From the NCBI RefSeq assembly GCF_030285925.1, contig NZ_CP127251.1, forward strand, positions 3,023,001 to 3,087,000: 64,000 nucleotides of DNA, in the 5' to 3' direction. The stretch comes from Devosia sp. YIM 151766 (GTDB lineage: Bacteria; Pseudomonadota; Alphaproteobacteria; Rhizobiales; Devosiaceae). The notes beneath the pieces are model-generated. The model was not told where the DNA came from and searched no databases. It was given only the letters and a program-made list of their open reading frames with translations. Shown one piece after another: positions 44,162 through 53,172 of the stretch (positions are counted from its first letter, which is position 1; every line of letters starts with the position of its first letter). A program made the position numbers and the translations under genes.

Positions 44162-45117
44162 TTCTCGAATGTATGGGCCGGAATATCGCGCACGCCTTCC
44201 GGCGCTTGAGGATCGACCCGGAAATCGACGCTATAGACCTTTTTCTTCTGCGGATTGAGCGGGCTGAACTTCACCGCCCCGGCCAGCCCCAATTTGCTGA
44301 GATAGGACAGGCCCGTCACCTGCTGGCTGAGTTTTTTCCGGCCCAGTCTGCCGCGCAGAATGCCATTGGCGTAATTGACCGCGTAATGCTTGCGCAAATC
44401 GTCGGTCCAGTGCTCGGTGGTGAAGCTGACATTGAGCATGCCGTGATTGACCACGCGGTGCGGCCCGTTAAGCGGCCAATGCAGCATCTGCCCGGCCTCC
44501 AGATCGTAGACCTGGGCGAAATCGTCGAACCAGGGCTCGAACGGCATGTCGGTTTCGCGCAATTGCCCCAGGATCAGTTTTTCCAGCGCCGGCTGCGAAA
44601 TGAACGGCGCCTGGGCCGGATAGACATAGACCTTCTTGGTGCCGCGCACCTGCCACAGGCTCTGCCCCGGCACGTCGGAATGATATTTCACCGAAACATT
44701 CGGCGAGGAGATCAGGATGGTCAGATTGCGCTTATAGCTCTTGAAGCCCGGCACCCGCTCCTCGAATTCGGCATAGAGGCTGTCGAGCAAGGCGCCATAG
44801 GCCGGATCGGTCTTGGCCGGGGCGGTCAGGTTCACCCAGATATTGCCATTGCGCACCACCTCGAGCACTTCGGCGCCGGAAATTTCCTTGATTTCGCCTT
44901 CGCGCCTCTTGGGCGGATTGCCCGGCGTTTTCTGCGAATAATTGACGTGATAGGCTTCGCGCGGCGAGCGGTCGATCAGCGATGCCAGCGCCTCGTCCGT
45001 GAACAGCGGCGAATTGGCGAGGCTATGGCCGAGGCGCAACGATTGATTGCCCCAAAGCTTGGGATAATGCGGCTGCCAGTCGGTGATGATCTGATCGGAA
45101 ATGAGCGGCATGTTCAT
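44158..45117 (-). CDS. JmjC/cupin-like domain protein (possible 2-oxoglutarate/Fe oxygenase)
   Basis: A 319-residue protein with a double-stranded beta-helix core. SVKYHSDVPGQSLWQVRGTK gives an HxD pair, followed by KVYVYPAQAPF. PHRVVNHGMLNVSFTTEHW gives the distal His and the closing strands, so a 2-His-1-carboxylate iron site is plausible. JmjC-like bacterial proteins hydroxylate proteins or small molecules. The N-terminal part (DQIITDWQPHYPKLWGNQSL) resembles lysyl-hydroxylase-like or cupin_8 neighbours. It is the first gene of a two-gene unit with the FemAB-like protein and is divergent from dapF. Function unknown. Confidence 0.65.
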   Translation of the reverse strand: MNMPLISDQIITDWQPHYPKLWGNQSLRLGHSLANSPLFTDEALASLIDRSPREAYHVNYSQKTPGNPPKRREGEIKEISGAEVLEVVRNGNIWVNLTAPAKTDPAYGALLDSLYAEFEERVPGFKSYKRNLTILISSPNVSVKYHSDVPGQSLWQVRGTKKVYVYPAQAPFISQPALEKLILGQLRETDMPFEPWFDDFAQVYDLEAGQMLHWPLNGPHRVVNHGMLNVSFTTEHWTDDLRKHYAVNYANGILRGRLGRKKLSQQVTGLSYLSKLGLAGAVKFSPLNPQKKKVYSVDFRVDPQAPEGVRDIPAHTFEK

Positions 45118-45377
45118 GGATCGGCTCCCCGGATGCTGGGATAAGATTTTCGGCCATCATCCTAGTCCACAAAGCGCCAGCTGCACGTGAAAGCTGCCTT
45201 TCTGGTTAAGATCAACCCCAGCGCAAGTGGTTAAAAATAAAAGAAAAATGCAGCTATGGCGCGCGCTGAGCCCTGAACCGGATCAATCGGGCAACACCCA
45301 TGCTGGCAATTTTCCGGTACATCCGCCATATAAACCGGCAAAGTGCTATTTGGTAGCAACACCGATGGAAGACCGCC

Positions 45378-46250
45378 TTGAGCGACGTCCCCTTTTTTAA
45401 GATGAACGGGCTGGGCAACCAGATCATCGTCGCCGATTTGCGCGGCATGCCGGCGCGCGTCACGCCGCAAGCCGCCATCGCCATCAATGCGCATCCCGAA
45501 ACCCGCTTCGACCAGATCATGGCCGTGCATGACCCGCGCACACCCGGCACCGACAATTATATCGAGATCGTCAATTCCGACGGCAGCCGCGCCCAGGCCT
45601 GCGGCAATGGCATGCGCTGCGTGGTCCGGGCCCTTTCGGCCGAACAGGGCCGGCGGCGCTTCACCTTCGAGACCGTCGCCGGCATCCTCTTCGGCGAGGA
45701 AGACGAAGATGGCGCCATCCTTGTCGATATGGGCACGCCCAAATTCGCCTGGTACGACATTCCGCTCAACGAGGAATTCGCCGATACCCGCGCCATCGAG
45801 CTCCAGATCGGCCCCATCGACGCGCCGGTGCTGCATTCGCCCTCCGTCGCCTCCATGGGCAATCCGCATGCCACCTTCTGGGTCAAGGACGATATATGGT
45901 CCTATGCGCTGGACCGGTTCGGGCCGCTGCTCGAAAACCATCCGCTGTTTCCCGAGCGCTGCAACATTTCCATCGCCGAAGTGGTCCGCCCCGATCACAT
46001 CGTCCTCAGGACCTGGGAGCGCGGCGCCGGCCTGACCGAGGCCTGCGGCACCGCCGCCTGCGCCGCCCTGGTCAATGGCGCCCGCACCCGGCGCACCGGC
46101 CGCAAGGCCAGGGTGACGCTGCCGGGCGGCGATCTTTTGGTTGAATGGCTCGACAACGATCATGTCACCCTCACCGGGCCGGCCGAGCTCGAATGGCGCG
46201 GCAGGCTGGATCCGGCCAGTGGCGCCTGGACCCGCGGCGGGGCCGCCTGA
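45378..46250 (+). CDS. dapF: diaminopimelate epimerase
   Basis: A 290-residue DapF with both catalytic cysteines: ACGNGMRC (first) and [11 protein letters not shown] (second). The KMNGLGN N-terminal loop and NPHATFWV are intact. GLGNQI replaces the more usual GLGND. It inverts LL- to meso-diaminopimelate for lysine and peptidoglycan. The start is a TTG at 45378: GGAAG lies 7 bases upstream, and the next ATG falls inside the conserved KMNGLGN. Its last base overlaps the mtaB start. The 260-base gap upstream holds AT-rich sequence but no clear promoter pair. Confidence 0.95.
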   Translation: MSDVPFFKMNGLGNQIIVADLRGMPARVTPQAAIAINAHPETRFDQIMAVHDPRTPGTDNYIEIVNSDGSRAQACGNGMRCVVRALSAEQGRRRFTFETVAGILFGEEDEDGAILVDMGTPKFAWYDIPLNEEFADTRAIELQIGPIDAPVLHSPSVASMGNPHATFWVKDDIWSYALDRFGPLLENHPLFPERCNISIAEVVRPDHIVLRTWERGAGLTEACGTAACAALVNGARTRRTGRKARVTLPGGDLLVEWLDNDHVTLTGPAELEWRGRLDPASGAWTRGGAA

Positions 46251-47512
46251 TGGGGGTCGAGACGCTGACATTCGGCTGTCGCCTCAACGCCTATGAGGGC
46301 GAGGTGATGAAGGCCGAGGCCGAAAAGGCCGGGCTCGACAATGCCATCATCATCAATACCTGCGCGGTGACCGCCGAGGCCGTGCGTCAGGCTAGGCAGG
46401 CCGTGCGCAAGGCCAGGCGCGACCATCCCGCCGCCCGCATCATCGTCACCGGCTGCGCCGCCCAGACCGAGGCGCGCAGTTTCGGCGACATGGCAGAGGT
46501 CGACCTGGTCATCGGCAATGCGGACAAGCTCAAGGCCGAGAGCTACCGGCCTATGGTTTTCGGCACCCCGCTCAACGACAAGGTGCAGGTCAACGACATC
46601 ATGAGTGTGCGCGAGACCGCCGGGCACCTCATCGAGGGCATGGATGGCCGCACCCGCGCTTTCGTGCAGGTGCAGAATGGCTGCGATCATCGCTGCACCT
46701 TCTGCATCATCCCCTTCGGTCGCGGGCCGTCGCGCTCGGTGCCGATGGGGCTGGTGGTCGAGCAGATCAAGAAGCTCGTCGGCAATGGCTATGCCGAAGT
46801 GGTGCTGACCGGGGTGGACATCACCTCCTATGGCCCCGACCTGCCGGGCAGTCCGACCCTGGGCAAGCTCACGCAATCGATCCTCCGCCATGTCCCGGAC
46901 CTGCCGCGCCTCAGGATTTCCTCGATCGATTCCATCGAAGCCGATCCGGCGCTCTATGAGGCGGTGGGCGAGCCGCGGCTGATGCCGCATCTGCACCTGT
47001 CGCTGCAATCGGGCGACGATCTCATCCTCAAGCGCATGAAGCGCCGGCATCTGCGCGACGATGCGCTCGGCGTCGTCGACAAATTGCGCAGCCGGCGTCC
47101 CGACATGGTCTTCGGCGCCGATATCATTGCCGGCTTCCCCACCGAGACCGACGCCATGTTCGAAAATTCCCGGCGCTTCATCGCCGAGGCCGGGCTCACC
47201 TATATCCACGCCTTTCCCTATTCGCCGCGCCCCGGCACCCCCGCCGCCCGCATGCCGCAGGTCGGCAAGGCCATTGCCCGCCGGCGCGCCGCGCTGCTGC
47301 GCCAGGCGGGCGACAGCCAGTTCGCCGCCCTGTGCCGGAGCCGCCTCGGCCGGCTCGAAAACGTCCTGGTCGAACGCAACGGCCTTGGCCGCACCGAACA
47401 ATTCATCCCGGTGCGCGTTCCGGGAGCCCAGGCCGGCGCATTGCTCGGCGTCAGCATTACCGGCATGGATGCGGACGGGCTGACCGGCGAGGCCTTGCCG
47501 GCGGCGGCCTAG
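46250..47512 (+). CDS. mtaB: tRNA (t6A37) methylthiotransferase MtaB
   Basis: A 420-residue radical-SAM methylthiotransferase. The N-terminal UPF0004 domain supplies cluster cysteines in TFGCRLNAYEG, INTCAVTAEA and VTGCAAQTEA. The radical-SAM CxxxCxxC is DHRCTFCIIPFGRGPSRS with the preceding NGCDH. PHLHLSLQSG and AFPYSPRPGTPA follow, and a short TRAM-like C-terminus ends the protein. It adds a methylthio group to t6A at position 37 of tRNAs reading ANN codons; tsaD, which makes t6A, is in the same window. It overlaps dapF by one base. Confidence 0.95.
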   Translation: MGVETLTFGCRLNAYEGEVMKAEAEKAGLDNAIIINTCAVTAEAVRQARQAVRKARRDHPAARIIVTGCAAQTEARSFGDMAEVDLVIGNADKLKAESYRPMVFGTPLNDKVQVNDIMSVRETAGHLIEGMDGRTRAFVQVQNGCDHRCTFCIIPFGRGPSRSVPMGLVVEQIKKLVGNGYAEVVLTGVDITSYGPDLPGSPTLGKLTQSILRHVPDLPRLRISSIDSIEADPALYEAVGEPRLMPHLHLSLQSGDDLILKRMKRRHLRDDALGVVDKLRSRRPDMVFGADIIAGFPTETDAMFENSRRFIAEAGLTYIHAFPYSPRPGTPAARMPQVGKAIARRRAALLRQAGDSQFAALCRSRLGRLENVLVERNGLGRTEQFIPVRVPGAQAGALLGVSITGMDADGLTGEALPAAA

Positions 47513-47520
47513 CGGCAACG

Positions 47521-47604
47521 ACCTCGTCCTTCGACAGGCTCAGGATGAGGTCTCCGGGAGTTCTGCGTTAGCGTGGAGCTCATGGTGAGCTTGTCGAACC
47601 AGAC
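47521..47604. repeat. intergenic repeat with two hairpins between mtaB and ftsY (copy 2 of the GTCGAACCA family)
   Basis: ACCTCGTCCT (47521-47530) pairs with AGGATGAGGT (47542-47551), with one G-T. AGCTCA-TGG-TGAGCT (47577-47591) follows and runs into the CATGGTGAGCTTGTCGAACC core shared with 40631-40657. Its palindromic make-up is typical of dispersed extragenic repeats, and it may slow read-through from mtaB into ftsY. Confidence 0.5.
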
Positions 47605-47644
47605 GGTTGTGGCAATGTGGGCCGGAACCAGCGAAAGACAGGCA

Positions 47645-48856
47645 ATGACCGACAAGAAACCGGGCTTTTTCCAGCGCCTCTTCGGCGGCAACCAGCCGGC
47701 GCCCAGTCCCGCGCCGCCGGAAACGAAGCCGGAAGTCCCGGCCGAGCCGGCGCCGGAAAGCGTGCCGGCCACGCCCGAACCCGAGCCCATCCCGGAGCCG
47801 GCCGAGCCGCTCCGGCCCGCCGATATTCCGCCGCCGCCCGGCCCGCCGGAAACCACCCCCGATTATATCGAGCGGGTCGAGGACCAGTTCGTCACCCCGC
47901 CCGCCGAGATCGCCACGCCGGCCCAGCCGCTCCAGTCCTGGTTCGGCCGCCTGGCTTCGGGCCTCAAGCGCTCTTCGGACAATCTCAGCTCGTCCATTAC
48001 CTCGGTCTTTACCAAGCGCAAACTGGATGCGGCGACGCTCGATGAACTCGAAGACGTGCTGATCCAGGCCGATCTGGGCGTGGACACCGCCATGGCGATC
48101 ACCGAGATTCTGCGCCGCGACCGCTTCGACAAGGACGTGTCGGGCGACGATGTGCGGGCGGTGCTGGCCGCCGAGGTGGAGGAGGTGCTGACCGCCGTGG
48201 CTCAGCCGCTCGCCATTGATGCGGGCAAGAAACCCTTCGTCATCCTGATGATCGGCGTCAATGGCTCGGGCAAGACCACCACGATCGGCAAGCTGGCGCA
48301 GAAGCTGACCCGCGAGGGCCGCTCGGTCATGCTGGCGGCCGGCGATACCTTCCGCGCCGCCGCCATCGAGCAATTGCAGGTCTGGGGCCAGCGCACCGGC
48401 GCGCCGGTCATCGCCCGCCCGGCCGGCGCCGATGCCTCGGGCCTGGCCTTCGACGCCGTCACCCAGGCCCGGGCGGAAGGCCGCGATGTGCTGATCATCG
48501 ACACCGCCGGACGGTTGCAGAACCGCGACGAATTGATGAACGAGCTGGAAAAGATCATCCGCGTCATCAAGAAAGTCGATCCCGAAGCCCCCCATGCTAC
48601 CCTGCTGACCCTCGATGCCACGACCGGCCAGAATGCTCTCAAGCAGGTGGAAATCTTCGGCCAGCGCGCCGGAGTGACGGGGCTGGTCATGACCAAGCTC
48701 GACGGCACCGCCCGCGGCGGCATCCTCGTCGCCATCGCCAGCAAATTCGGCCTGCCGGTGCATTTCATCGGCGTCGGCGAAGGGGTCGAGGACCTCGAAC
48801 CCTTCGCCGCCAGCGATTTCGCCCGCGCCATTGCCGGCTTCGAGCCACCCCGCTAG
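47645..48856 (+). CDS. ftsY: signal recognition particle receptor FtsY
   Basis: A 403-residue SRP receptor. An acidic, proline-rich N-terminal region (PAPPETKPEVPAEPAPESVP and on to about residue 85) replaces the long A domain of E. coli. The N domain follows at about 95-180. The G domain has GVNGSGKTTTIGKLA, AAGDTFRAAAIEQL, DTAGRLQNRDELMNEL, TKLDGTARGG and GVGEGVEDLEPF. It receives Ffh-ribosome complexes at the membrane; ffh is encoded about 5 kb away. The ATG at 47645 was chosen over ATG codons at 47573 and 47582, which lie inside the repeat. A hairpin repeat follows the stop. Confidence 0.95.
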   Translation: MTDKKPGFFQRLFGGNQPAPSPAPPETKPEVPAEPAPESVPATPEPEPIPEPAEPLRPADIPPPPGPPETTPDYIERVEDQFVTPPAEIATPAQPLQSWFGRLASGLKRSSDNLSSSITSVFTKRKLDAATLDELEDVLIQADLGVDTAMAITEILRRDRFDKDVSGDDVRAVLAAEVEEVLTAVAQPLAIDAGKKPFVILMIGVNGSGKTTTIGKLAQKLTREGRSVMLAAGDTFRAAAIEQLQVWGQRTGAPVIARPAGADASGLAFDAVTQARAEGRDVLIIDTAGRLQNRDELMNELEKIIRVIKKVDPEAPHATLLTLDATTGQNALKQVEIFGQRAGVTGLVMTKLDGTARGGILVAIASKFGLPVHFIGVGEGVEDLEPFAASDFARAIAGFEPPR

Positions 48857-48859
48857 GGC

Positions 48860-48920
48860 AAATCTCTCCAGTGGAGAGATTTGAGGCGAGAAGGCCATGA
48901 GAGCTACGCTCGAATGGCGG
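48860..48920 (+). repeat. 61-base structured repeat, copy 1 (after ftsY)
   Basis: It starts 3 bases after the ftsY stop. AAATCTCTCC (48860-48869), loop AGT, GGAGAGATTT (48873-48882) form a perfect 10-base stem. A small GAGC-TAC-GCTC hairpin (48901-48911) and the tail CGAATGGCGG follow. The copy at 50204-50264 has the same plan, with stem changes that keep pairing. It probably ends the ftsY transcript and belongs to a dispersed structured repeat family. Confidence 0.7.
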
Positions 48921-49141
48921 GAGGGGGTGCTGCGGTTTCTACACATCCGGCAGCCTCGCCCTCGCTCCGCCGGGAGGTGGCGTCCAGCGTTGATCGACAG
49001 AACCGTTCCCATCCCGAAGGGAATAGCGCATTGGCTGCGGCGAATGCCGGCAAAGCCAAAATCTCACCACTCTTGCGGACTATTGCGCCTTGCATGATCC
49101 GGCCCCTGCCCTCACATTGGAGCCATGCCACGGGAAGTAAG

Positions 49142-49759
49142 ATGACGGACAAAGCCGAACCTGAAGTCAATTGGGACGAATTGCGCCCCCAGATCACCAA
49201 GCTGGCGCTGGAGCTCGGACCGCTGGTCGTCTTCTTCATCATGAATGGCCGCGCCGATATTTTCGTCGCCACCGCCTGGTTCATGGCGGCCATGACCATT
49301 TCCCTGCTGCTGAGCTGGATCATTCTCAAAAAGGTCGCCGTCATGCCGCTGGTCACCGGCGTCGTGGTGCTGGTCTTTGGCGGGCTGACGCTGTGGCTGC
49401 AGGACGACACTTTCATCAAGATGAAGCCCACCATCACCAATGTGATGTTCGCCTCAATTCTCCTGGGCGGCCTGGTCTTCGGGCAATCGCTGCTGAAATA
49501 TGTCTTCGGCGACGTCTATAAGCTCAGGCCCGAAGGCTGGTGGAAGCTGACGCTCAATTGGGGCCTGTTCTTCGTCGTCCTCGCCGTGCTCAATGAAGCG
49601 GTCTGGCGCAATTTTTCGACCGATTTCTGGGTGGCCTTCAAGGTCTGGGGCATCATGCCGCTGACCATCGTCTTCTCGATGAGCCAATTGCCGCTGCTCA
49701 ACAAATATGCCCCCGCGGCGGAGCCGGCTCAGCCTCCCCCCGTCGCCACCGGCACCTGA
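49142..49759 (+). CDS. yciB: inner-membrane-spanning protein YciB (septation protein A family)
   Basis: A 205-residue protein with five to six membrane segments: [60 protein letters not shown], then [20 protein letters not shown]. Family motifs [20 protein letters not shown] and [20 protein letters not shown] are present. YciB/IspA-like proteins influence cell-envelope and septum formation. GGGAAG lies 4 bases before the ATG at 49142; the frame extends further up through the repeat, but without family similarity. A proline-rich tail ([15 protein letters not shown]) ends it. Confidence 0.93.
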   Translation: MTDKAEPEVNWDELRPQITKLALELGPLVVFFIMNGRADIFVATAWFMAAMTISLLLSWIILKKVAVMPLVTGVVVLVFGGLTLWLQDDTFIKMKPTITNVMFASILLGGLVFGQSLLKYVFGDVYKLRPEGWWKLTLNWGLFFVVLAVLNEAVWRNFSTDFWVAFKVWGIMPLTIVFSMSQLPLLNKYAPAAEPAQPPPVATGT

Positions 49760-50100
49760 AGCGGGCCTTCTCGCCTCCTTCCCGCCCGCCCCCGGGATCG
49801 GGGCCGGCGTGAAAACTTATCCCCGCTGCCGAAATCTGGTGCACCTTTCATCCATTCCCGCACAAGCTGCGCGGTCGCGACGAACGGTCGGTGCGGGATA
49901 CCGGATGGAGAAGGGGTCGCCCTTCTTCCGTCGCGCGTATGGGCGGATCCCGGCTCACTCCACGGGAACCATGTCGGGCCGTTCCGGCTGCACCGGACGG
50001 CAGCTGTCACGTCGCCAGCAGGGCGAAGACGAAACAGTCCCTCATGGGCGGAAATCAGGACGCAAGTCCGCCGCACCAGCGCGATGAACGAGCATCCGGT

Positions 50101-50173
50101 GCATGGGGCGAGGTCTTCCTCACCCATTATTTTCCGCCGGACGACCGGCACCGAGGCAAACCTCGCCCCATGC
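50101..50173. ncRNA. candidate structured RNA element
   Basis: GCATGGGGCGAGGT (50101-50114) is the exact reverse complement of ACCTCGCCCCATGC (50160-50173). Inside it, CCTC (50118-50121) can pair with GAGG (50152-50155), and GCCGG-ACGA-CCGGC (50136-50149) forms a perfect apical hairpin. The result is a long, well-closed 73-base fold on either strand. No known RNA family was recognised, and transcription is not shown. It is listed as a candidate only. Confidence 0.35.
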
Positions 50174-50203
50174 CGCAGCTTCGAGTTGTGCGGCAAAGCC
50201 CAC

Positions 50204-50264
50204 AAATCGGTCCGGTGGACCGGTTTGAAACGAGAAGGCCGTGAGAGCTAAGCTCGAATGGCGG
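50204..50264 (+). repeat. 61-base structured repeat, copy 2
   Basis: AAATCGGTCC (50204-50213), loop GGT, GGACCGGTTT (50217-50226), then a GAGC-TAA-GCTC hairpin (50245-50255) and CGAATGGCGG. Compared with copy 1, two stem pairs changed on both sides (T-A to G-C, C-G to G-C) and one became T-G, while the 38-base tail differs at only four positions. Confidence 0.7.
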
Positions 50265-50326
50265 TCCTTCACCAAAGCAAACCCGGAGGCCCATGGCCGT
50301 CCGGCGCTTCGGCACGTCCAGGCCGC

Positions 50327-50761
50327 CTATAGACCACCCATCTGGCAGAGCAGCGTCCATTCGGCGTCACCGACCTTGGACACCGACAGCCGGGAGAGCT
50401 TGACCAGCTCCATCTCGCTCAATTCGGGAATCGCCTTGATCTCGGCCAGCGTCACCGGGCGGGCAAAGGGCTTCACCGCCTGCACGTCGACGCATTCCCA
50501 CACCACCGCGCCCTTGGCGTTGAGCTCGGCGGTGCTGTCGGGATGGGCCAGGGCCACGATCTTCATGATCCCGACGATCTCCTTGCCGATATTGGAATGG
50601 TAGAAGAACGCCTCGTCGCCGATGGCCATGGCCTTCATATTGTTGCGCGCCGCATAATTGCGCACGCCGTTCCATTCCTCGACCTCGCCCTTCGCCGTCT
50701 TCCTGGCCAGATCGTCGAAGGAAAAAACGTCCGGCTCCGACTTCATCAGCCAATAGGCCAT
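50327..50761 (-). CDS. EVE-domain protein
   Basis: A 144-residue single EVE (PUA-like) domain of standard length. MAYWLMKSEPDVFSFDDLAR, EWNGVRNYAARNNMKAMAIG, AFFYHSNIGKEIVGIMKIVA and the late LSEMELVKLSRLSVSKVG all match the family. EVE domains bind modified bases in DNA or RNA; free-standing ones are widespread, with unclear roles. It is the last gene of the minus-strand run after YciI (3-base gap). Confidence 0.92.
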   Translation of the reverse strand: MAYWLMKSEPDVFSFDDLARKTAKGEVEEWNGVRNYAARNNMKAMAIGDEAFFYHSNIGKEIVGIMKIVALAHPDSTAELNAKGAVVWECVDVQAVKPFARPVTLAEIKAIPELSEMELVKLSRLSVSKVGDAEWTLLCQMGGL

Positions 50762-50764
50762 GGC

Positions 50765-51058
50765 TCAGAGCTCCGCGCCGGAATTGTTGATGGCCAGGCG
50801 CCAGCGCTTGACCTCATAGGCGGAAAACACCCCGGCCGACACGAACGGATCGGCGGCGGCCAGCGCCTCGGCCTCGGCAAGGCTCTCGGCCTCGAACACC
50901 ACGATCGAGCCCTCCGGCTGTTCGTAGGCATCGAGCAGCGCTCCGGCAAAGACCAGCTTCGGGCCCAGCGATTTGAGATGGTCCAGATGCTGCGGCCGCG
51001 TGTCGAGCCGGGTCTGGAGCGCGCCGGGAGCATCCTTGGCGATCATGGCATAGAGCAT
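50765..51058 (-). CDS. YciI-family protein
   Basis: A 97-residue YciI-like (ferredoxin-fold, dimeric) protein. LYAMIAKDAPGALQTRLDTR, HLDHLKSLGPKLVFAGALLD, GSIVVFEAESLAEAEALAAA and DPFVSAGVFSAYEVKRWRLA follow the family pattern, with the conserved His in the first helix and Asp in DPF. Biochemical roles of most members are unknown. It lies one base after gpsA and 3 bases before the EVE gene, as in many Hyphomicrobiales (recalled). Confidence 0.9.
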   Translation of the reverse strand: MLYAMIAKDAPGALQTRLDTRPQHLDHLKSLGPKLVFAGALLDAYEQPEGSIVVFEAESLAEAEALAAADPFVSAGVFSAYEVKRWRLAINNSGAEL

Positions 51059-51059
51059 T

Positions 51060-52046
51060 TCAATCTTCCCTCTTGAGCGGGCGGGACATCAATCCCGCCA
51101 CGATTTCGGCAATATCGGCCTGACCGGCTATGACGGCGTCGACGGCCTCGATCAGCGGCGCCTCGACAGCGAGGCTTTTCGCCAGAGCGGCGGCGACCGG
51201 CGCCGTAGCCACGCCCTCCGCCAGCCTGGACCCGCCGGCCAGGATATCCTCGGTCCGGCGGCCCGCGCCCAGCGCCATGCCGAATTGATAATTGCGCGAT
51301 TGCACCGAGGTGCAGGTCAGCGTCAGATCGCCCAGCCCGGCCAGCCCGGTCAAGGTATGGGCCGAACCGCCCATGGCGGTGACCATCCGTGCCATTTCCG
51401 CATAGCCCCGGGCGATCAGCGCCGCCCGGGCCGAAGCGCCGAGATGGGCGCCTTCGACGGCGCCGCAGGCCAGCGCATAGACATTCTTCAGCGCCCCGGC
51501 GATCTCCACCCCGACGCGGTCGTCGGCGGCATAGGGCCGGAATGTCGGGCCGGCCAGGGCGGCGGCCAGCGCGGAAGTGTCGCTGGCATCGTCTCCCGCC
51601 AGCGTCACCGCCGTCGGCCGCCCCGCCGCGACATCGGCGGCAAAGCTGGGGCCGGACAGCACATAGGGCACGGCCTCCGGCGCCATGTCGGCGAGAATCT
51701 CGCTCTGCCGCGCCAGCGTGCCGGTCTCCAGCCCCTTGGCCGAAAGCACGATCGGCCGGCCGGCAAGCAGGGCCGGATCGAGCCCGGACAACAGGGTCCG
51801 CGTCGCCTGCGCCGGCACCGCCAGAATGACGATATCGGCGCCGCTGAAAGCCCCGGCGGCCGTGACGCCCGGCAGCAGGACCTGCCCCGGCAAGGCCGCC
51901 TGATTGATGCGGCCGGCATTGATGGCGGCCGCCTGTTCGGCATTGCGCATGATCAGCGTCACCGACCGGCCGGCCATGGCGACGGCCTGCGCCAGCGCCG
52001 TGCCCCACGCCCCGCCGCCGATCACGGCTACGCTTTCAAGCGGCAT
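51060..52046 (-). CDS. gpsA: NAD(P)H-dependent glycerol-3-phosphate dehydrogenase
   Basis: A 328-residue GpsA. The Rossmann motif [20 protein letters not shown] opens the protein. [20 protein letters not shown] and [20 protein letters not shown] mark the centre, and the catalytic Lys lies in [19 protein letters not shown]. It reduces dihydroxyacetone phosphate to sn-glycerol 3-phosphate for phospholipids. The ATG at 52046 is preferred, with AAGG 9 bases upstream; a GTG two codons earlier sits too near that site. The first 11 bases overlap the tsaD end. Confidence 0.95.
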   Translation of the reverse strand: MPLESVAVIGGGAWGTALAQAVAMAGRSVTLIMRNAEQAAAINAGRINQAALPGQVLLPGVTAAGAFSGADIVILAVPAQATRTLLSGLDPALLAGRPIVLSAKGLETGTLARQSEILADMAPEAVPYVLSGPSFAADVAAGRPTAVTLAGDDASDTSALAAALAGPTFRPYAADDRVGVEIAGALKNVYALACGAVEGAHLGASARAALIARGYAEMARMVTAMGGSAHTLTGLAGLGDLTLTCTSVQSRNYQFGMALGAGRRTEDILAGGSRLAEGVATAPVAAALAKSLAVEAPLIEAVDAVIAGQADIAEIVAGLMSRPLKRED

Positions 52047-53115
52047 CTTCACTCACCTTCATGTCGGGCATGTCCAGCGGCCAGCGCGGCCGCGCCGCCA
52101 CATCCAGCCCATTGCCGGCGCCCAGGGCCAGCCGCTCGGCGCCGGCCCAGGCCACCATGGCGCCATTATCGGTGCACAGGGCAATCGGCGGCACCACCAG
52201 ACGAACGCCCATATCTTCTGCGACCGCCGCCAGCGCCGCGGCAATGCTTCTATTGGCGGCGACCCCGCCGGCCACCACCAATTGCGGCGCCATGTCGGGC
52301 CATTCCGCCTGCAACCGTTGCAGCGCCTGTCGCGACCGCGTCGCCACGATCTCGGTCACCGCTGCCTGGAAACTGGCGGCGATATCGGCCACGTCCTGCC
52401 GGGTCAGCGGCGCGATGGCCTCGGCCTGCAGCCGCACCGCCGTCTTGAGCCCGGAAAAGGAAAAATCCAGCCGCGCCTCGCGCAGCAATGGCCGCGGAAA
52501 TTTGAACCGCCTGGCATCGCCATCGCGGGCGATCCGCTCCACTTCCGGCCCGCCCGGATGGCCCAGGCTCAGCAATTTGGCCACCTTGTCGAAAGCCTCG
52601 CCCAGGGCATCGTCGATAGTGCCGCCCCAGCGCTGGTAATCGCCGACGCCGCGCACCAGCACGAATTGGCTATGCCCGCCCGAAACCAGCAGCATAAGAT
52701 AGGGGAATTTTATCCCGTCGGTAAGCCGCGCCGTCAGCGCATGGGCTTCCAGATGGTTGACCGCGATCAGCCGCTTGCCCAAAGCGGCGGCCAATGCCTT
52801 GCCGGTGGTCAGCCCCACCAGGACGCCGCCGATCAATCCCGGCCCCGCCGTTGCCGCCACCGCGTCGATATCGGACAAGTCGATTCCCGCTTCGTCCACG
52901 GCCTGCGCGATGATGTGATCGAGCCATTCCACATGGGCCCGCGCCGCCAGTTCGGGCACCACGCCGCCAAATGCCGCATGTTCATCGAGCTGGCTGCGCA
53001 CCACATTGGAACGAATGGTTCCGCGACCGGATTCATCCCGCATGACAATGGCGGCGGCGGTTTCATCGCAGCTGGTCTCGATACCCAGGATAATGGCTGG
53101 CGCTTGCCCGGTCAT
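52036..53115 (-). CDS. tsaD: tRNA N6-adenosine threonylcarbamoyltransferase
   Basis: A 359-residue Tsa[17 protein letters not shown] is the signature N-terminus, the metal pair lies in [10 protein letters not shown], and [17 protein letters not shown] and [20 protein letters not shown] are typical. The late [12 protein letters not shown] and [20 protein letters not shown] complete the ATPase-like fold. It transfers threonylcarbamoyl to A37 of tRNAs. The ATG at 53115 is used. An ATG at 53136 would add seven residues; neither has an ideal Shine-Dalgarno. It is divergent from hemC with a 57-base gap. Confidence 0.95.
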   Translation of the reverse strand: MTGQAPAIILGIETSCDETAAAIVMRDESGRGTIRSNVVRSQLDEHAAFGGVVPELAARAHVEWLDHIIAQAVDEAGIDLSDIDAVAATAGPGLIGGVLVGLTTGKALAAALGKRLIAVNHLEAHALTARLTDGIKFPYLMLLVSGGHSQFVLVRGVGDYQRWGGTIDDALGEAFDKVAKLLSLGHPGGPEVERIARDGDARRFKFPRPLLREARLDFSFSGLKTAVRLQAEAIAPLTRQDVADIAASFQAAVTEIVATRSRQALQRLQAEWPDMAPQLVVAGGVAANRSIAAALAAVAEDMGVRLVVPPIALCTDNGAMVAWAGAERLALGAGNGLDVAARPRWPLDMPDMKVSEDAA

Positions 53116-53172
53116 GACGAAGTAGTCTACTCCCATCAGCGAGCTTATCGCCTACACCAGGACCGCCCGGAT

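Larger units (their letters stand above)
49760..50326. other. 567-base gap with strong potential RNA structure, no recognised gene
   Basis: Both strands were read. Short open frames exist (for example about 158 codons on the minus strand, 49729-50205), but they show no recognisable motif and an unlike codon pattern. The stretch contains a long stem at 50101-50173 and the second 61-base repeat at 50204-50264. It does not show the conserved motifs of tmRNA, RNase P RNA or SRP RNA as recalled. It may encode a non-coding RNA or be a remnant. Confidence 0.5.

Noticed and set aside
49729..50205. A 158-codon minus-strand frame in the large gap
   Set aside because: It has no recognisable domain, starts inside nested stems and overlaps the end of yciB. 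It may be chance coding potential over a structured region.
49760..50326. tmRNA, RNase P RNA or SRP RNA in the large gap
   Set aside because: The conserved short motifs that I associate with these RNAs were not found on either strand, so only a generic structured-element call is made.
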